Shown here: positions 35,863-45,439 of the stretch, in pieces
Layout: every line of letters begins with the position of its first letter
Numbering within the stretch: the stretch's first letter is position 1
Source: Longitalea arenae
Lineage (GTDB): Bacteria; Bacteroidota; Bacteroidia; Chitinophagales; Chitinophagaceae
DNA: 64,000 nucleotides
NCBI RefSeq assembly: GCF_016924755.1
Contig: NZ_JAFFJX010000011.1
Location: 1-64,000, forward strand
Direction: 5' to 3'
Position numbers and translations under genes: made by a program
The notes under the pieces: model-generated
What the model saw: the letters and a program-made list of their open reading frames with translations, nothing else
What the model was told of the DNA's origin: nothing
Databases searched by the model: none

Positions 35863-37182
35863 ATGAGTACATCAACTTCTGTTTTGGAATGTTCGATGAA
35901 TAAGCAGACCGTACAATGCCTGGTACAGGCCGTACAAAAATTATCCCTTTCGAGAGACATTGAGACGGTAATGTTCATCGTTCGAACCACAGCGCGAAAA
36001 ATAAGCGGGGCCGACGGCGCAACCTTTGTTCTGCGGGAAAATGATAAATGCTATTATGCCGATGAAGATGCTATTGGCCCATTATGGAAAGGCCAGCGCT
36101 TCCCAATTTATAGCTGTATCAGCGGCTGGGCTATGCTTCATAAACAATCGGTTGTTATTGAAGATGTATACAATGATAGCCGCATACCAATAAATGCATA
36201 CCGCCCCACTTTTGTAAAAAGCCTGGCCATGGTGCCAATAAGAAGTATAGATGACCCAATCGGGGCCATTGGTGCTTACTGGGCCAATCAATATGTACCT
36301 ACCGAAGAGCAGGTCATTTTACTGCAATCGCTGGCCGATATCACCGCCGTGACACTCGAGAATATCAAGGTGTATAATGAGTTGGAAGAAAGGGTCAAGG
36401 AACGCACCCGCGAACTGATCAGTTGTCTTGAACGGGAAAAAGAAATGAGCGCCATGAGAAGGCATTTCTTTTCAATGGCTTCGCATGAATTTAAAACGCC
36501 GCTCACCAATATATTGACCAGCACCTCCCTGCTTGAAAGCTACAATAACGAAGGAAAGAATGCTGAAAAAAGGGCCAAACACATCAACCGGATCACTACC
36601 TGCTCACAACACCTGGTTGATATGGTGAATGATTTTCTGGCTGCTGAAAAAATTGAACAGGGCAAAACAGACATCGTTTTTGAATGGTTCAATGTGAAGA
36701 GATTCATGAAGGCCATTATAGACCAAATGGAAAGCTGCCTGAAAAAAGGGCAAAGTTTGGTGTATACCCATAACGGCGACAGCCATATTTTCCAGGACAA
36801 AAGCATCTTGCGCATCGTGTTGCTGAATATATTATCGAATGCCAGCAAATATTCTGATGAAAATAAACCTATTGAAATAAGTACCGCGGTACATGCCGGT
36901 GAAATGACCATAAAAGTGAAAGATCATGGCATTGGAATTCCAAAAGAAGATCAGCCCAATATCTTTAACAATTTTTTCAGGGCAGGAAATACAGCGGGCA
37001 TCCAGGGAACCGGCCTCGGCCTGCATATAGTTAAAAGCTGTATGGAGTTGCTGAATGGCAAGGTTTGTTTCAAAAGCCGGCCGAAACATGGAACTACATT
37101 CACCATTACCTGTTCTAACCCCAGGCTGAAAAATGTAGTGATGATCAACAATGCTTCACCGCAATACGTGAATTATATATAG
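35863..37182 (+). CDS. GAF-domain sensor histidine kinase
   Basis: A 439-residue soluble kinase. An N-terminal GAF domain (about residues 15-170, with SCISGWAMLHKQSVVIED) senses a small molecule or redox state. A coiled linker leads to the HisKA domain with phospho-acceptor His208 in SHEFKTPLTNIL, then the HATPase domain with N-box NILSNASKYS, G1 DHGIGIP and G2 GTGLGLHIV. No TM helix and no fused receiver. The nearest receiver is 20 kb away (15248), so its partner is unknown. It is isolated from pair 2 by a strong terminator. Confidence 0.93.
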   Translation: MSTSTSVLECSMNKQTVQCLVQAVQKLSLSRDIETVMFIVRTTARKISGADGATFVLRENDKCYYADEDAIGPLWKGQRFPIYSCISGWAMLHKQSVVIEDVYNDSRIPINAYRPTFVKSLAMVPIRSIDDPIGAIGAYWANQYVPTEEQVILLQSLADITAVTLENIKVYNELEERVKERTRELISCLEREKEMSAMRRHFFSMASHEFKTPLTNILTSTSLLESYNNEGKNAEKRAKHINRITTCSQHLVDMVNDFLAAEKIEQGKTDIVFEWFNVKRFMKAIIDQMESCLKKGQSLVYTHNGDSHIFQDKSILRIVLLNILSNASKYSDENKPIEISTAVHAGEMTIKVKDHGIGIPKEDQPNIFNNFFRAGNTAGIQGTGLGLHIVKSCMELLNGKVCFKSRPKHGTTFTITCSNPRLKNVVMINNASPQYVNYI

Positions 37183-37229
37183 CAGCAGCTTTCATTGTAT
37201 CGGCCTATATTTACAGGAACATATTTACG

Positions 37230-37865
37230 ATGAAAGCAGAATTCCTGCGCCTGATAGACATACTGGGCACCTGCACCTTCGCCATTTCCGGCGTGTTTGC
37301 CGCTATGCAAAAAAGGCTCGACCTGTTCGGTATTCTGATCATTGCGTTCATCACCGCCATTGGCGGAGGTACGTTGAGGGATCTGCTTATCGGAGATCTG
37401 CCTGTTAGCTGGATGCGCAGCATCAATACGCCGCTCATTATTCTTGCCAGCGCTGTAAGCGCTATTTTATTCAGAAATGTGATTCACAATTTTCAGCAAA
37501 CCCTTTTTATTTTCGACTCCCTTGGACTTGGATTTTTTACCGTTCTGGGCCTCCAAAAAGGCATCACATTTGGTTTGCATCCCCTTATCTGTATTGCATT
37601 AGGCACCATTACCGGTTGTTTCGGCGGTGTAATAAGAGATATTCTGCTCAACAATATACCCATGATCTTCCGGAAGGAGATCTACGCCACCGCCTGCATC
37701 CTGGGCGGGATCATCTATTTCCTGCTACTGGAGTTCAATTTCAATAAGAACTGGTTAGATGTCGTGGTCATGATCCTCATCTTTATCTTCCGCTTCGTCG
37801 TTGTGAAATACAATCTGGAGCTCCCTGCAATGTATGGCGACAAAAAAGAACCCGATAAACATTAA
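37230..37865 (+). CDS. TRIC-family trimeric cation channel (YadS/UPF0126 type)
   Basis: A 211-residue protein with about six or seven TM helices and the twin glycine-rich repeat of the family: ITAIGGGTLRDLLIGDLPVSWM in the first half and ITGCFGGVIRDILLNNIPMIF in the second. The Gly-rich turn and Arg-Asp pair are conserved in both. TRIC channels pass monovalent cations; the prokaryotic role is poorly known. It starts 47 bases after the kinase stop, so the two may be cotranscribed. Confidence 0.92.
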   Translation: MKAEFLRLIDILGTCTFAISGVFAAMQKRLDLFGILIIAFITAIGGGTLRDLLIGDLPVSWMRSINTPLIILASAVSAILFRNVIHNFQQTLFIFDSLGLGFFTVLGLQKGITFGLHPLICIALGTITGCFGGVIRDILLNNIPMIFRKEIYATACILGGIIYFLLLEFNFNKNWLDVVVMILIFIFRFVVVKYNLELPAMYGDKKEPDKH

Positions 37866-38051
37866 AGGATCAGCGCCCTGTCACTTGCCTGCCAGAACGC
37901 AACATTATAACAGAAACTTTTACGCCATTGGCAAATGCACATTGGCCTGGCAATAATTCAGGCTTTACCCGTTCAGCAAAGTTCATCCATAAACATAAAA
38001 TGGCTGGGCGTAATACTTACATCCAGCCATTACTGCATTCATTAACCGGCA

Positions 38052-38357
38052 TTACATGCCCATGCCGCCTAACATACCGCCGGCAACATCTTTCATTTCA
38101 TCTTCCCAAGCCTGCTCGGCATTATTAAGCGCCCGGTTCAGGGCTGTTATCAGCAGATCTTCCAGTTCTTCCTTTCTGTCGGGCGACATCAGTTGACTAT
38201 CGATCGAAATGGTCTTCACTTCCCTGGTGCCGGTTACCGAAACCTTTACCAAACCATTACCGGCTTCGCCGTCAACAATAACATCGGCCAGCTTTTGCTT
38301 GCCTTCCTGCATTTTCTGCTGTGCTTCCTGCAATTTGCTAAACAGATCTCCGAACAT
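38052..38357 (-). CDS. YbaB/EbfC nucleoid-associated protein
   Basis: A 101-residue DNA-binding protein that forms a dimer and shapes the nucleoid. It opens MFGDLFSKLQEAQQKMQEGK with an amphipathic helix, continues with NGLVKVSVTGTREVKTISID, and ends in a Gly/Met tail (AGGMLGGMGM). The usual recR/dnaX neighbours are absent here. A strong promoter lies upstream. Confidence 0.94.
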   Translation of the reverse strand: MFGDLFSKLQEAQQKMQEGKQKLADVIVDGEAGNGLVKVSVTGTREVKTISIDSQLMSPDRKEELEDLLITALNRALNNAEQAWEDEMKDVAGGMLGGMGM

Positions 38358-38377
38358 AAGTTAAACGTTTAAGAGAA

Positions 38378-38405
38378 CAAAGATAGAGTATTCATTTAGC
38401 ATCAA
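38378..38405 (-). promoter_or_regulatory. Promoter of the YbaB/EbfC gene
   Basis: On the minus strand TTG (38405-38403), 17-base spacer, TATCTTTG (38385-38378), an exact TAnnTTTG match, about 21 bases before the start codon. Both boxes and the spacing fit the Bacteroidota consensus. Confidence 0.6.
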
Positions 38406-38551
38406 TTTCCAGGCCAGCGGCCTCCGCCGGGCGCCATGACTACTTCTCGGATGCCTTGATTATTACTTTTTTATCCATTTATCCGCTTTTATTGCCCTGT
38501 TTTTCTTTATTTAAATAAAATATAGCACCTTAACTGCTGAAGCTTGTCAAT

Positions 38552-39511
38552 ATGAAAAAGATACAAACAACCCTTTTCCTCCTTTTTATTGTTTCGATGG
38601 CCTTTGCACAACCCGTAAAGGAACATGGCCTCCTGAAAGTTTCGGGTACCCAGCTTGTAAATGAAAAAGGCCAGCCTGTGGTGTTGCGCGGCATGAGCTT
38701 TGGCTGGCACAACTGGTGGCCACGGTTTTACAATGCCGGTACGGTAAGCTGGTTAAAAAAAGACTGGGGTTGCAACGTGGTGCGGGCAGCGATGGGGGTA
38801 GAACCTGATGGCGGGTATATAAAGGCTCCGGACTGGTCGAAAGAACGGATCAGGGCGGTGATCGATGCCGCCATCGGGGAAGGTATCTATGTGATCGTAG
38901 ATTGGCACAGCCATAACATAAGACAGGAGGAAGCAAAACAGTTCTTTACCGAAATAGCCACCACCTATGGTAAACAGTCGAATATCATTTATGAAATATT
39001 CAATGAACCCGAAAGGCAGTCATGGGCAGAAGTAAAAGCTTATTCTATAGAGCTTATCAAAACGATCAGGGCCATCGATCCGGATAATATCATCCTGGTG
39101 GGTTCGCCGCATTGGGACCAGGACATTCACCTGGCGGCCGATGATCCTATCCAGGGCTATAACAACCTGATGTATACGCTTCACTTTTATGCAGCCACCC
39201 ATAAACAATCGCTGCGCGACAGAGGTGATTACGCACTTAAAAAACAGTTGCCGCTCTTTATTTCAGAATCGGCGGGTATGGAAGCAACGGGCAACGGCCC
39301 GCTGAACGAAGCCGAATGGAATGCCTGGATCAACTGGGCCGAGAAAAACAAGATCAGCTGGATCACCTGGTCGGTGTCTGACAAAGATGAAACCTGCTCG
39401 GTTTTGTTGCCCACGGCCTCATCGACAGGGAACTGGGCCGACAAAGACCTGAAACCATCCGGATTGAAAGCCCGGGAGCTCATTCGAAAATACAATGGGT
39501 GGAAGCCCTAA
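38552..39511 (+). CDS. Glycoside hydrolase family 5 (endoglucanase type)
   Basis: A 319-residue secreted enzyme. Signal peptide MKKIQTTLFLLFIVSMAFAQ, then one GH5 TIM barrel. Family landmarks in order: VLRGMSFGWHNWW, NVVRAAMGV, YVIVDWHSH, IIYEIFNEPE (acid/base Glu152) and LHFYAATH, then FISESAG (nucleophile Glu239), and ITWSVSDKDE. The set matches GH5_2-like endoglucanases. No carbohydrate-binding module. No SusC/SusD is directly adjacent, so it may act alone on beta-1,4-glucans; exact specificity is not set. Confidence 0.95.
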   Translation: MKKIQTTLFLLFIVSMAFAQPVKEHGLLKVSGTQLVNEKGQPVVLRGMSFGWHNWWPRFYNAGTVSWLKKDWGCNVVRAAMGVEPDGGYIKAPDWSKERIRAVIDAAIGEGIYVIVDWHSHNIRQEEAKQFFTEIATTYGKQSNIIYEIFNEPERQSWAEVKAYSIELIKTIRAIDPDNIILVGSPHWDQDIHLAADDPIQGYNNLMYTLHFYAATHKQSLRDRGDYALKKQLPLFISESAGMEATGNGPLNEAEWNAWINWAEKNKISWITWSVSDKDETCSVLLPTASSTGNWADKDLKPSGLKARELIRKYNGWKP

Positions 39512-39519
39512 ACATACAA

Positions 39520-39544
39520 GTGCCACACCTTGCGGGTGTGGCAC
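39520..39544. terminator. Shared hairpin between convergent GH5 and TolC genes
   Basis: GTGCCACACC (39520-39529), loop TTGCG, GGTGTGGCAC (39535-39544). A perfect 10-base stem between two convergent stop codons, with no long T-run, so it probably serves both strands weakly. Confidence 0.6.
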
Positions 39545-39567
39545 CATTGTTTACCCCATCTCCTATT

Positions 39568-40911
39568 CTATTTAGCTACGCCTTCCAAACCGCTCGTTCT
39601 GGCCAAAGCAATTTCAGCACTTCTATATTCGAATACAGCTTCCAGATAATTCAGTTGAGCGGCCGTTAAAGCCAGTTCTGCATCTGTCAATTCCAGCCTC
39701 GAGGTTACGCCTTTCTCGTACCTGTATTGGACGATCTCATAAGATTGCAAAGCCGTTTCCTTCACCTTCAATTGCGTTTGCATTCTATCGTAGCTTTCTT
39801 TCAGATCAGCGATCACCTGCTTAACGTTTGTTTTCAATGCCTGTTGTGCTTCTGTAAGCCGGATACCAGACTGCTGCTGTGCCAGCGCTGCCTGTTTGAT
39901 CTTTGCCTGATTGCTATACCCGGTGAACAGGGGTAATACTACATGTGCGCCTGCAAAAGAGGTGGAAGGCCAGTTGGCATTTACAAAATCAAAGGAACGT
40001 GCCTGGCTTGCTATCTGGTACTGCCCGATTACGGAAACCACCGGCAGCCGCGCAGCTTTGGCCAGGGATGTTTGCTGTTCACTTACCTGTTGCTGCAAGG
40101 CCAGGGCCTGCAGGTCTGGGCGCTGGCGCAATGCCTGTTCGTATAATTCATTTTCTGTTGGAACCGCCACGGGCGCCTGAACGGCCAGCGAGTCGGTTAA
40201 GTGGATCTGCGTGATGGAGTCGGTTCCCATGAGGGTGATCAATTGTTGTTTGCCAACCTCGATGGCATAATTGAGCTTGAGAATATCGGGTTTCAGATTT
40301 TGCACAGCCGTGTATGCACGAAGCGTATCTACCCGCAAACCCCGGCCCTGCGCCAGCAGGGACCTTGCATCTGCCAACGCTTTCTCATTACGCAAGAGGC
40401 TTTCCTGTTGCAGCTTCACCCGTTCTGCCAGCACCAGTATGCCCAGGTAGGTTTGCTGTACATCTGCCACCAGGTCGATGGATGATTGCCGGTAAGATTC
40501 CTGTGATAACCGCTCCTGCAATTGCGCTGACTTGCGCGCAGGAGCCGCAATGGGATTGTATACCGGGTATGTGGCACTGATGGTTCCGGCGAACTGATCA
40601 CGTCCACCGAAGCGCGCATATGGGATCTTGCTGGCGCTGCCGTTCTCACCAAATCCAAAGAAAGCGGGCAATGCAAAATAATGCAGGTACTGTGCTCCCA
40701 GTTGGGCCGAAGGCAATCTAAGGCTTTTCGCCTGCCTTACCTGCTCACGCGCCATGGAAATATCCAGTGAATTTACTTTCAATGCACGGTTATGCTGCTT
40801 TGCCAGCAGAACGGCATCTGTTAAACTGAGATTTTTTTCTGGTTGTGCCATGATCGCCAATGGTGCGATCATGGAAAACAAGCTGATGTAGAGAAATGCT
40901 GGTGATCTCAT
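39568..40911 (-). CDS. TolC-family outer membrane efflux channel
   Basis: A 447-residue outer-membrane component. Signal peptide LYISLFSMIAPLAIMAQ, then long alpha-helical hairpins (VQQTYLGILVLAERVKLQQE, and ALKTNVKQVIADLKESYDRM) that form the periplasmic tunnel, and two short beta regions for the barrel. RYEKGVTSRLELTDAELALTAAQLNYLEA is typical. Its start overlaps the pump stop by four bases (ATGA), so it is translationally coupled to the RND gene and forms the exit duct. Confidence 0.93.
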   Translation of the reverse strand: MRSPAFLYISLFSMIAPLAIMAQPEKNLSLTDAVLLAKQHNRALKVNSLDISMAREQVRQAKSLRLPSAQLGAQYLHYFALPAFFGFGENGSASKIPYARFGGRDQFAGTISATYPVYNPIAAPARKSAQLQERLSQESYRQSSIDLVADVQQTYLGILVLAERVKLQQESLLRNEKALADARSLLAQGRGLRVDTLRAYTAVQNLKPDILKLNYAIEVGKQQLITLMGTDSITQIHLTDSLAVQAPVAVPTENELYEQALRQRPDLQALALQQQVSEQQTSLAKAARLPVVSVIGQYQIASQARSFDFVNANWPSTSFAGAHVVLPLFTGYSNQAKIKQAALAQQQSGIRLTEAQQALKTNVKQVIADLKESYDRMQTQLKVKETALQSYEIVQYRYEKGVTSRLELTDAELALTAAQLNYLEAVFEYRSAEIALARTSGLEGVAK

Positions 40912-43900
40912 GATAAAACTGTATTGGGTTGAAGAGATGGAACAACAGGAGATACTGCAGTTCCGTTTACATCGTTTTGCACGGGCCTGGCCTTGCGGCT
41001 GAAATAACTGTATACGGCAGGGATCACGAAGAGCGTAAGGATACCGGCAAACACCAATCCCCCTACCACTACAATACCCAGTGATGCACGGCTGCCGGAA
41101 GAATTACCCAGGCTGAGTGCAATGGGCAGCGCGCCGAAGATCATGGCCAGGGTGGTCATCAGAATGGGTCTGAAGCGGGATGCAGCGGCCTGTATAACAG
41201 CTTCGCGTACACTCAATCCTTCTTTTTTCCGCTGATTGGCGAATTCCACGATCAGGATACCATTCTTGGTGATCAATCCGATCAGCATGATCATACCGAT
41301 CTGGCTGAAGATGTTGATGGAGCTATCGCTTACCCACAAACTGATCAGGGCACCCGTTACGGCCATCGGTACGGTAAGCAGGATAATGAACGGATCGATA
41401 AGGCTTTCGAATTGCGCCGCCAGTACCAGGTAGATCAGGATGATGGCGAAGATGAAAGCAAATACCAGGCTTGAGCTGCTTTCCCGGTAATCGCGGCTTT
41501 GGCCAGCCAGCGTTGTTCTGAACCCTGCCGGCAGTGTTTCTTTGGCAATGCGGTCCATTTCATCCAATGCCTCACCCATGCTTACCCCAGCAGCCGGCGT
41601 GGCCTGTATGGTTACACTATAGCTTTGATTATAGCGGTATATAGCGGGCGGACTGATACCTTCATGTAGTGACACGAGGTTATCGAGCGGCACCATTTCG
41701 TTATTAGCAGATTTTAAAAAGAGCGAACGTAGATTTTCCGGCGTCGAACGCTCTGAACGTTCAAGCTGCCCGATCACTTCATACTGGCGGTCGTTGTAAA
41801 TAAAGTAGCCATAGCGACGGCCGCTCAATGCTAACTGCAACGTACGTCCGATCTCCTGTGTGGAGATGCCTAACTGGGCTGCCCGCTGACGATCGATATT
41901 GATACTGATCTCGGGCCTGTTCACTTTGAAATCAGGATTTACGAAGCTCAGCTTTTTACTGCCAACGGTAGCAGCGGTAAGTTTTGGCATTACATCGATC
42001 AGGCTTTTCAGGTCAGGCGCCTGTACTACGTATTCGATGGGCTGATTGGAAGCAAAACCACCGATGGTTGGGATCTGGATGGGAATAACGATCACATTTC
42101 TGAAACGGCCGCTGGCAGCCACCAGCTTTTCATATACCTGCTGCTGGGTTAAGCCGCTTTTGCGTTTATGCGGATCTTCCAGGAATACCCACTGGAAACC
42201 ACTATTGGCAGGCTGAACCAGGGTACCCACACCGGCCGCTACTGCTGCATAGGTTACATTGTTGTTAAGATCCGGAATGGAATCAGCCACGTAATTGCTG
42301 ATCTCTTTCATGGATTCTTCCATACTTTCAAAAGAAGTACCTTCCGGCGCAATGACCGCCAGGCCTACCAGCGACCGGTCTTCCAGCGGAGCCAGTTCGG
42401 AGGGCAGTTTCGGCGCCAGCCAGTAGGCAATGCCAAAAGAAAGTATGAGCAACACAAAACCCAGCCAGCGGTAACGCATGAAACCCTTTAAGAGATACTC
42501 GTAACCGTTATTCAGTTTTACAAAGAAAGGTTCGGTTTTCCGGTACAGCCAATTATGATGTGCGCCGGCTTTAAGCAGGTAAGCGCTCATCATGGGCGAC
42601 AGGGTAAGCGCCACGAACGCAGAGATCAATACCGAACCGGCCACTACTACCACGAACTCCTTAAATAGTTTGCCTGTAATACCGCCCAGAAACATGATCG
42701 GCAGGAATACCGCGGCCAGCGTAATGGTAGTGGAGATAACCGCAAAATAGATCTCATTGGAACCTTTGCGCGCTGCTTCCAGCGGCGTCATGCCCTCTTC
42801 CACCTTCGAGTAAATATTCTCCAGCACCACAATGGCATCGTCTACCACCAGGCCGATGGCGAGCACCAGGCCCAGCAGGGTAAGCACATTGATCGAGTAA
42901 TCGGCAATGTACATGATAAAGAATGCAGAGACGATAGACACCGGTATGGCTACCAAAGGGATCAGCGTACTGCGCCAGTCGCGCAGGAAAATGAAAATGA
43001 TGATGGTCACCAGGCCGAATGCGAGGATCAGGGTTTCTTCTACTTCAGAGAGGGAATTCTTTACCGGTACGGTGAAATCTTTTCCCAGCCTGATATTGTA
43101 TTCTTTTGGCGCCGTTTTAATGATCTCTTCAAATCGTTTGTTGAATTCATCAACAATGGCGAGTGAGTTGGCGCCGCGCTGCGGTTGCACCCCGGTTCCT
43201 ACACCATAACGGGCAGTCTTACCTTCGGCCACGATCATGGCGGTACGCTCGTTCTGTGAGCTCATAATGGCCTGGCCAATATCCCGGAAACGAACAATAG
43301 CGCCGTTCTTTTCGCTGATGATCATATTATTGAAATCATCTTCGGTAACCAGCCGCCCCATGGTTCGAAGGGTCATTTCCGTTTGCTGCCCTTCAATACG
43401 TCCGCTCGGCAGGTCTACGTTCTCGCGTTGCAAGGCAGCCTGGATATCGGCAGGGGAAAGTCCATAAGAAGAAAGTTTCACCGGGTCCATGCGCAGGCGC
43501 ATGGCACGCTTGCGGCCTGCATAAGATTCCACCAGCCGAACGCCGGGAATGGATTGCAGGCGTTCCTTGATATTGATATTTACGAAGTCGGTAATATCTT
43601 CCAGGCTTTTTGTATCGCTTTGTACCGTGAGGAAGACGAGGAATTCAGGCGGGCCCGATTTTTCGACGATCGTTGGTTCAATATCTACCGGCAACTGCTG
43701 GCGTGATTTGGAAACCTTATCACGCACATCATTGGCCGCAGCCTCGAGGTCTGCATTCATATTGAACTCAACGGTGATGATGCTCACCTGTTCGCGGCTT
43801 ACCGAAGACAGCGCGCGGATGCCATTGGCCTCGGCGATGGCTTCTTCCAGCGGTTTGGTCACCTGCGACGCTATGATATCGGCGCTGGCGCCCGGATAAA

Positions 43901-44051
43901 CGGTTGTTACGGTCACAATGGGTGAATCGGTGACGGGGTACTCACGGGTACCCAGGAACGTATACCCCACTATGCCAAATAAGATCAAAAGAACTGACAT
44001 CACCCCCGCCAGTACCGGCCTGGAGATGCTCATTTGTGAAATGGCGCTCAT
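40908..44051 (-). CDS. RND-type efflux pump, inner-membrane permease
   Basis: A 1047-residue HAE-1-like pump driven by proton flow. Twelve TM helices and two large periplasmic loops. The TM4 proton-relay motif is GLVVDDAIVVLENI (the two Asp), and the N-terminal helix start is typical (VLAGVMSVLLILFGIVGYTF, then GTREYPVTDSPIVTVTTVYP). Matches AcrB/MexF-type pumps. The gene is preceded by the adaptor gene and followed by tolC. Substrates may include dyes, detergents, antimicrobials or metal complexes; not resolvable here. Confidence 0.96.
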   Translation of the reverse strand: MSAISQMSISRPVLAGVMSVLLILFGIVGYTFLGTREYPVTDSPIVTVTTVYPGASADIIASQVTKPLEEAIAEANGIRALSSVSREQVSIITVEFNMNADLEAAANDVRDKVSKSRQQLPVDIEPTIVEKSGPPEFLVFLTVQSDTKSLEDITDFVNINIKERLQSIPGVRLVESYAGRKRAMRLRMDPVKLSSYGLSPADIQAALQRENVDLPSGRIEGQQTEMTLRTMGRLVTEDDFNNMIISEKNGAIVRFRDIGQAIMSSQNERTAMIVAEGKTARYGVGTGVQPQRGANSLAIVDEFNKRFEEIIKTAPKEYNIRLGKDFTVPVKNSLSEVEETLILAFGLVTIIIFIFLRDWRSTLIPLVAIPVSIVSAFFIMYIADYSINVLTLLGLVLAIGLVVDDAIVVLENIYSKVEEGMTPLEAARKGSNEIYFAVISTTITLAAVFLPIMFLGGITGKLFKEFVVVVAGSVLISAFVALTLSPMMSAYLLKAGAHHNWLYRKTEPFFVKLNNGYEYLLKGFMRYRWLGFVLLILSFGIAYWLAPKLPSELAPLEDRSLVGLAVIAPEGTSFESMEESMKEISNYVADSIPDLNNNVTYAAVAAGVGTLVQPANSGFQWVFLEDPHKRKSGLTQQQVYEKLVAASGRFRNVIVIPIQIPTIGGFASNQPIEYVVQAPDLKSLIDVMPKLTAATVGSKKLSFVNPDFKVNRPEISINIDRQRAAQLGISTQEIGRTLQLALSGRRYGYFIYNDRQYEVIGQLERSERSTPENLRSLFLKSANNEMVPLDNLVSLHEGISPPAIYRYNQSYSVTIQATPAAGVSMGEALDEMDRIAKETLPAGFRTTLAGQSRDYRESSSSLVFAFIFAIILIYLVLAAQFESLIDPFIILLTVPMAVTGALISLWVSDSSINIFSQIGMIMLIGLITKNGILIVEFANQRKKEGLSVREAVIQAAASRFRPILMTTLAMIFGALPIALSLGNSSGSRASLGIVVVGGLVFAGILTLFVIPAVYSYFSRKARPVQNDVNGTAVSPVVPSLQPNTVLS

Positions 44052-44170
44052 ATAATTAATTAAAATTGGTCAATAGAAGGTTGTGCACAATGAGATCCAC
44101 TGCGCTACCATATCTGCAATAAGTTGCTACAATAAGAGAACGGGATAAAAACCGGGGTAGGGAACGGGAA

Positions 44171-45304
44171 CTATTTCAGGTTTACGACACGAACGTCTGC
44201 ACCAGGGGTAAGGCGTAACTGGTTACTGATGATAACGGTATCGCCTGGTTGAACACCCTTGGTAACCTGTACGCTCTCGGCATCGCGTTGTCCTACTACC
44301 ACCGGTGCTGCCTGTGCTTTACCATTCTTCAGCAGGTATACAGAATATCCCTGGGAAGAAGGCATAAGGCTTTGGCTCGGGATCTGCAGGGCGTCATTGG
44401 CCGTTCGCAGGGCGATAGACAGATGGGCGCTTTGACCGGCTACCAGTTTGTTCTGCGGGTTCGGCGCAATCGCTCTTAAAAGTAAGGTCCTGGTGGTGGG
44501 GTCAACAAAAGATTCTTTGGATATGACCGTGGCACTGTAACGTGTACTATCGCCTTCTACCTTGAATTTTTGCAGGCTGCCGGGTTTTACCAGGTTCGCA
44601 TATTTCTCGGGTAAAGAAAATTCCACTTTAACCTGGGCATCATCTACAATGGTAGTGAGCGGTGTATTCGGCGAAACCAATGCGCCCGGATAGGTACGGA
44701 TGATCCCGATCCTTCCGCGAAAAGGCGCCCGGATACGGGTTTTGTCGATAGTCGTTTGCAGCTGCCTGATCTCCGCTTTCAATACAGCCAGGTTGGTGGC
44801 AGCCTGGTCATAATCCTGTTGCGAAGCAGCGTCATGTGCCAGGAGGTCTTTGAGACGGGCTTCATTCAGCGCTGCCAGTTTCTCCTGCTGCCGCAGCCTT
44901 TCCAACTGGGCCTGCAGGTCTGCATCGTCTAACTGGAACAGCAGATCGCCTTTGTTCACAAAATGACCTTCTTTTACCGGTACGCTCACCACTTTTTTGG
45001 TCAGCTCGCTGGAGATAGACACTTCCTGGTTGGCGGCCAGGGTTCCTGCTATCTCTATCAATTGTTTCACTTCACCGGGTGAAACTACATAAACGTCGGC
45101 CGGAATACCCGGCGCTGCTGCAATAGCTGTAGCGGCTGCTGATTCGGTTTGGTTAGCCCGGCTGGTGCATGCATCTAACAGGATCACCGCAAAAAATAAT
45201 AATAACAAGGATAAACCCGAAACAATGGATGCCGGGGTCAATGCGGGTGCAAAGCCTGTCTGTTGCTTTTCTTTGATTAGTCTGGTCGGTAATAAACGGT
45301 TCAT
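44171..45304 (-). CDS. Periplasmic adaptor (membrane-fusion) subunit of the RND pump
   Basis: A 377-residue lipoprotein that bridges pump and channel. N-terminal TM/lipobox ends LLDAC (Cys46), then the lipoyl halves SISSELTKKVVSVPVKEGHFVNKGDLLFQLD and RAPFRGRIGIIRTYPGALVSPNTPL around an alpha hairpin (LERLRQQEKLAALNEARLKDLLAHD), and a beta-barrel region. I chose the ATG at 45304; an in-frame start further upstream (45388) would read into the promoter and operators. It is the first gene of the efflux operon. Confidence 0.94.
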   Translation of the reverse strand: MNRLLPTRLIKEKQQTGFAPALTPASIVSGLSLLLLFFAVILLDACTSRANQTESAAATAIAAAPGIPADVYVVSPGEVKQLIEIAGTLAANQEVSISSELTKKVVSVPVKEGHFVNKGDLLFQLDDADLQAQLERLRQQEKLAALNEARLKDLLAHDAASQQDYDQAATNLAVLKAEIRQLQTTIDKTRIRAPFRGRIGIIRTYPGALVSPNTPLTTIVDDAQVKVEFSLPEKYANLVKPGSLQKFKVEGDSTRYSATVISKESFVDPTTRTLLLRAIAPNPQNKLVAGQSAHLSIALRTANDALQIPSQSLMPSSQGYSVYLLKNGKAQAAPVVVGQRDAESVQVTKGVQPGDTVIISNQLRLTPGADVRVVNLK

Positions 45305-45326
45305 AATGCTGAATTTAAATAGACAT

Positions 45327-45342
45327 ATCGAAATAAATCGAT
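45327..45342. promoter_or_regulatory. Operator candidate 1 (ATCGA-N6-TCGAT)
   Basis: ATCGA-AATAAA-TCGAT, 23 bases upstream of the adaptor ATG. Its flank (GACATATCGAAAT) is shared with operator 2 in the opposite orientation. Confidence 0.55.
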
Positions 45343-45351
45343 GTATTTTAT

Positions 45352-45376
45352 CCAAAAAAATCCTTTTGCAAGGATT
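45352..45376 (-). terminator. Terminator-like hairpin in the efflux-operon leader
   Basis: On the minus strand AATCCTT, loop GCAA, AAGGATT, then a run of seven Ts. It lies between the arsR stop (45440) and the adaptor start, downstream of the predicted efflux promoter. It could end an arsR transcript or act as an attenuator in the efflux leader. Confidence 0.6.
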
Positions 45377-45387
45377 GAATTCGACCA

Positions 45388-45417
45388 CAAACCTATCGAA
45401 ACATTTCGATATGTCAA
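45388..45417 (-). promoter_or_regulatory. Efflux-operon promoter with an operator in the spacer
   Basis: On the minus strand TTG (45417-45415), 19-base spacer, TAGGTTTG (45395-45388). Exact TAnnTTTG match. The spacer contains palindrome ATCGA-AACATT-TCGAT (45395-45410), which overlaps the first base of the -7 box. The layout predicts that a repressor bound there blocks RNA polymerase. Confidence 0.65.
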
Positions 45418-45439
45418 TTAATTTTCACAAAAATTTTTT

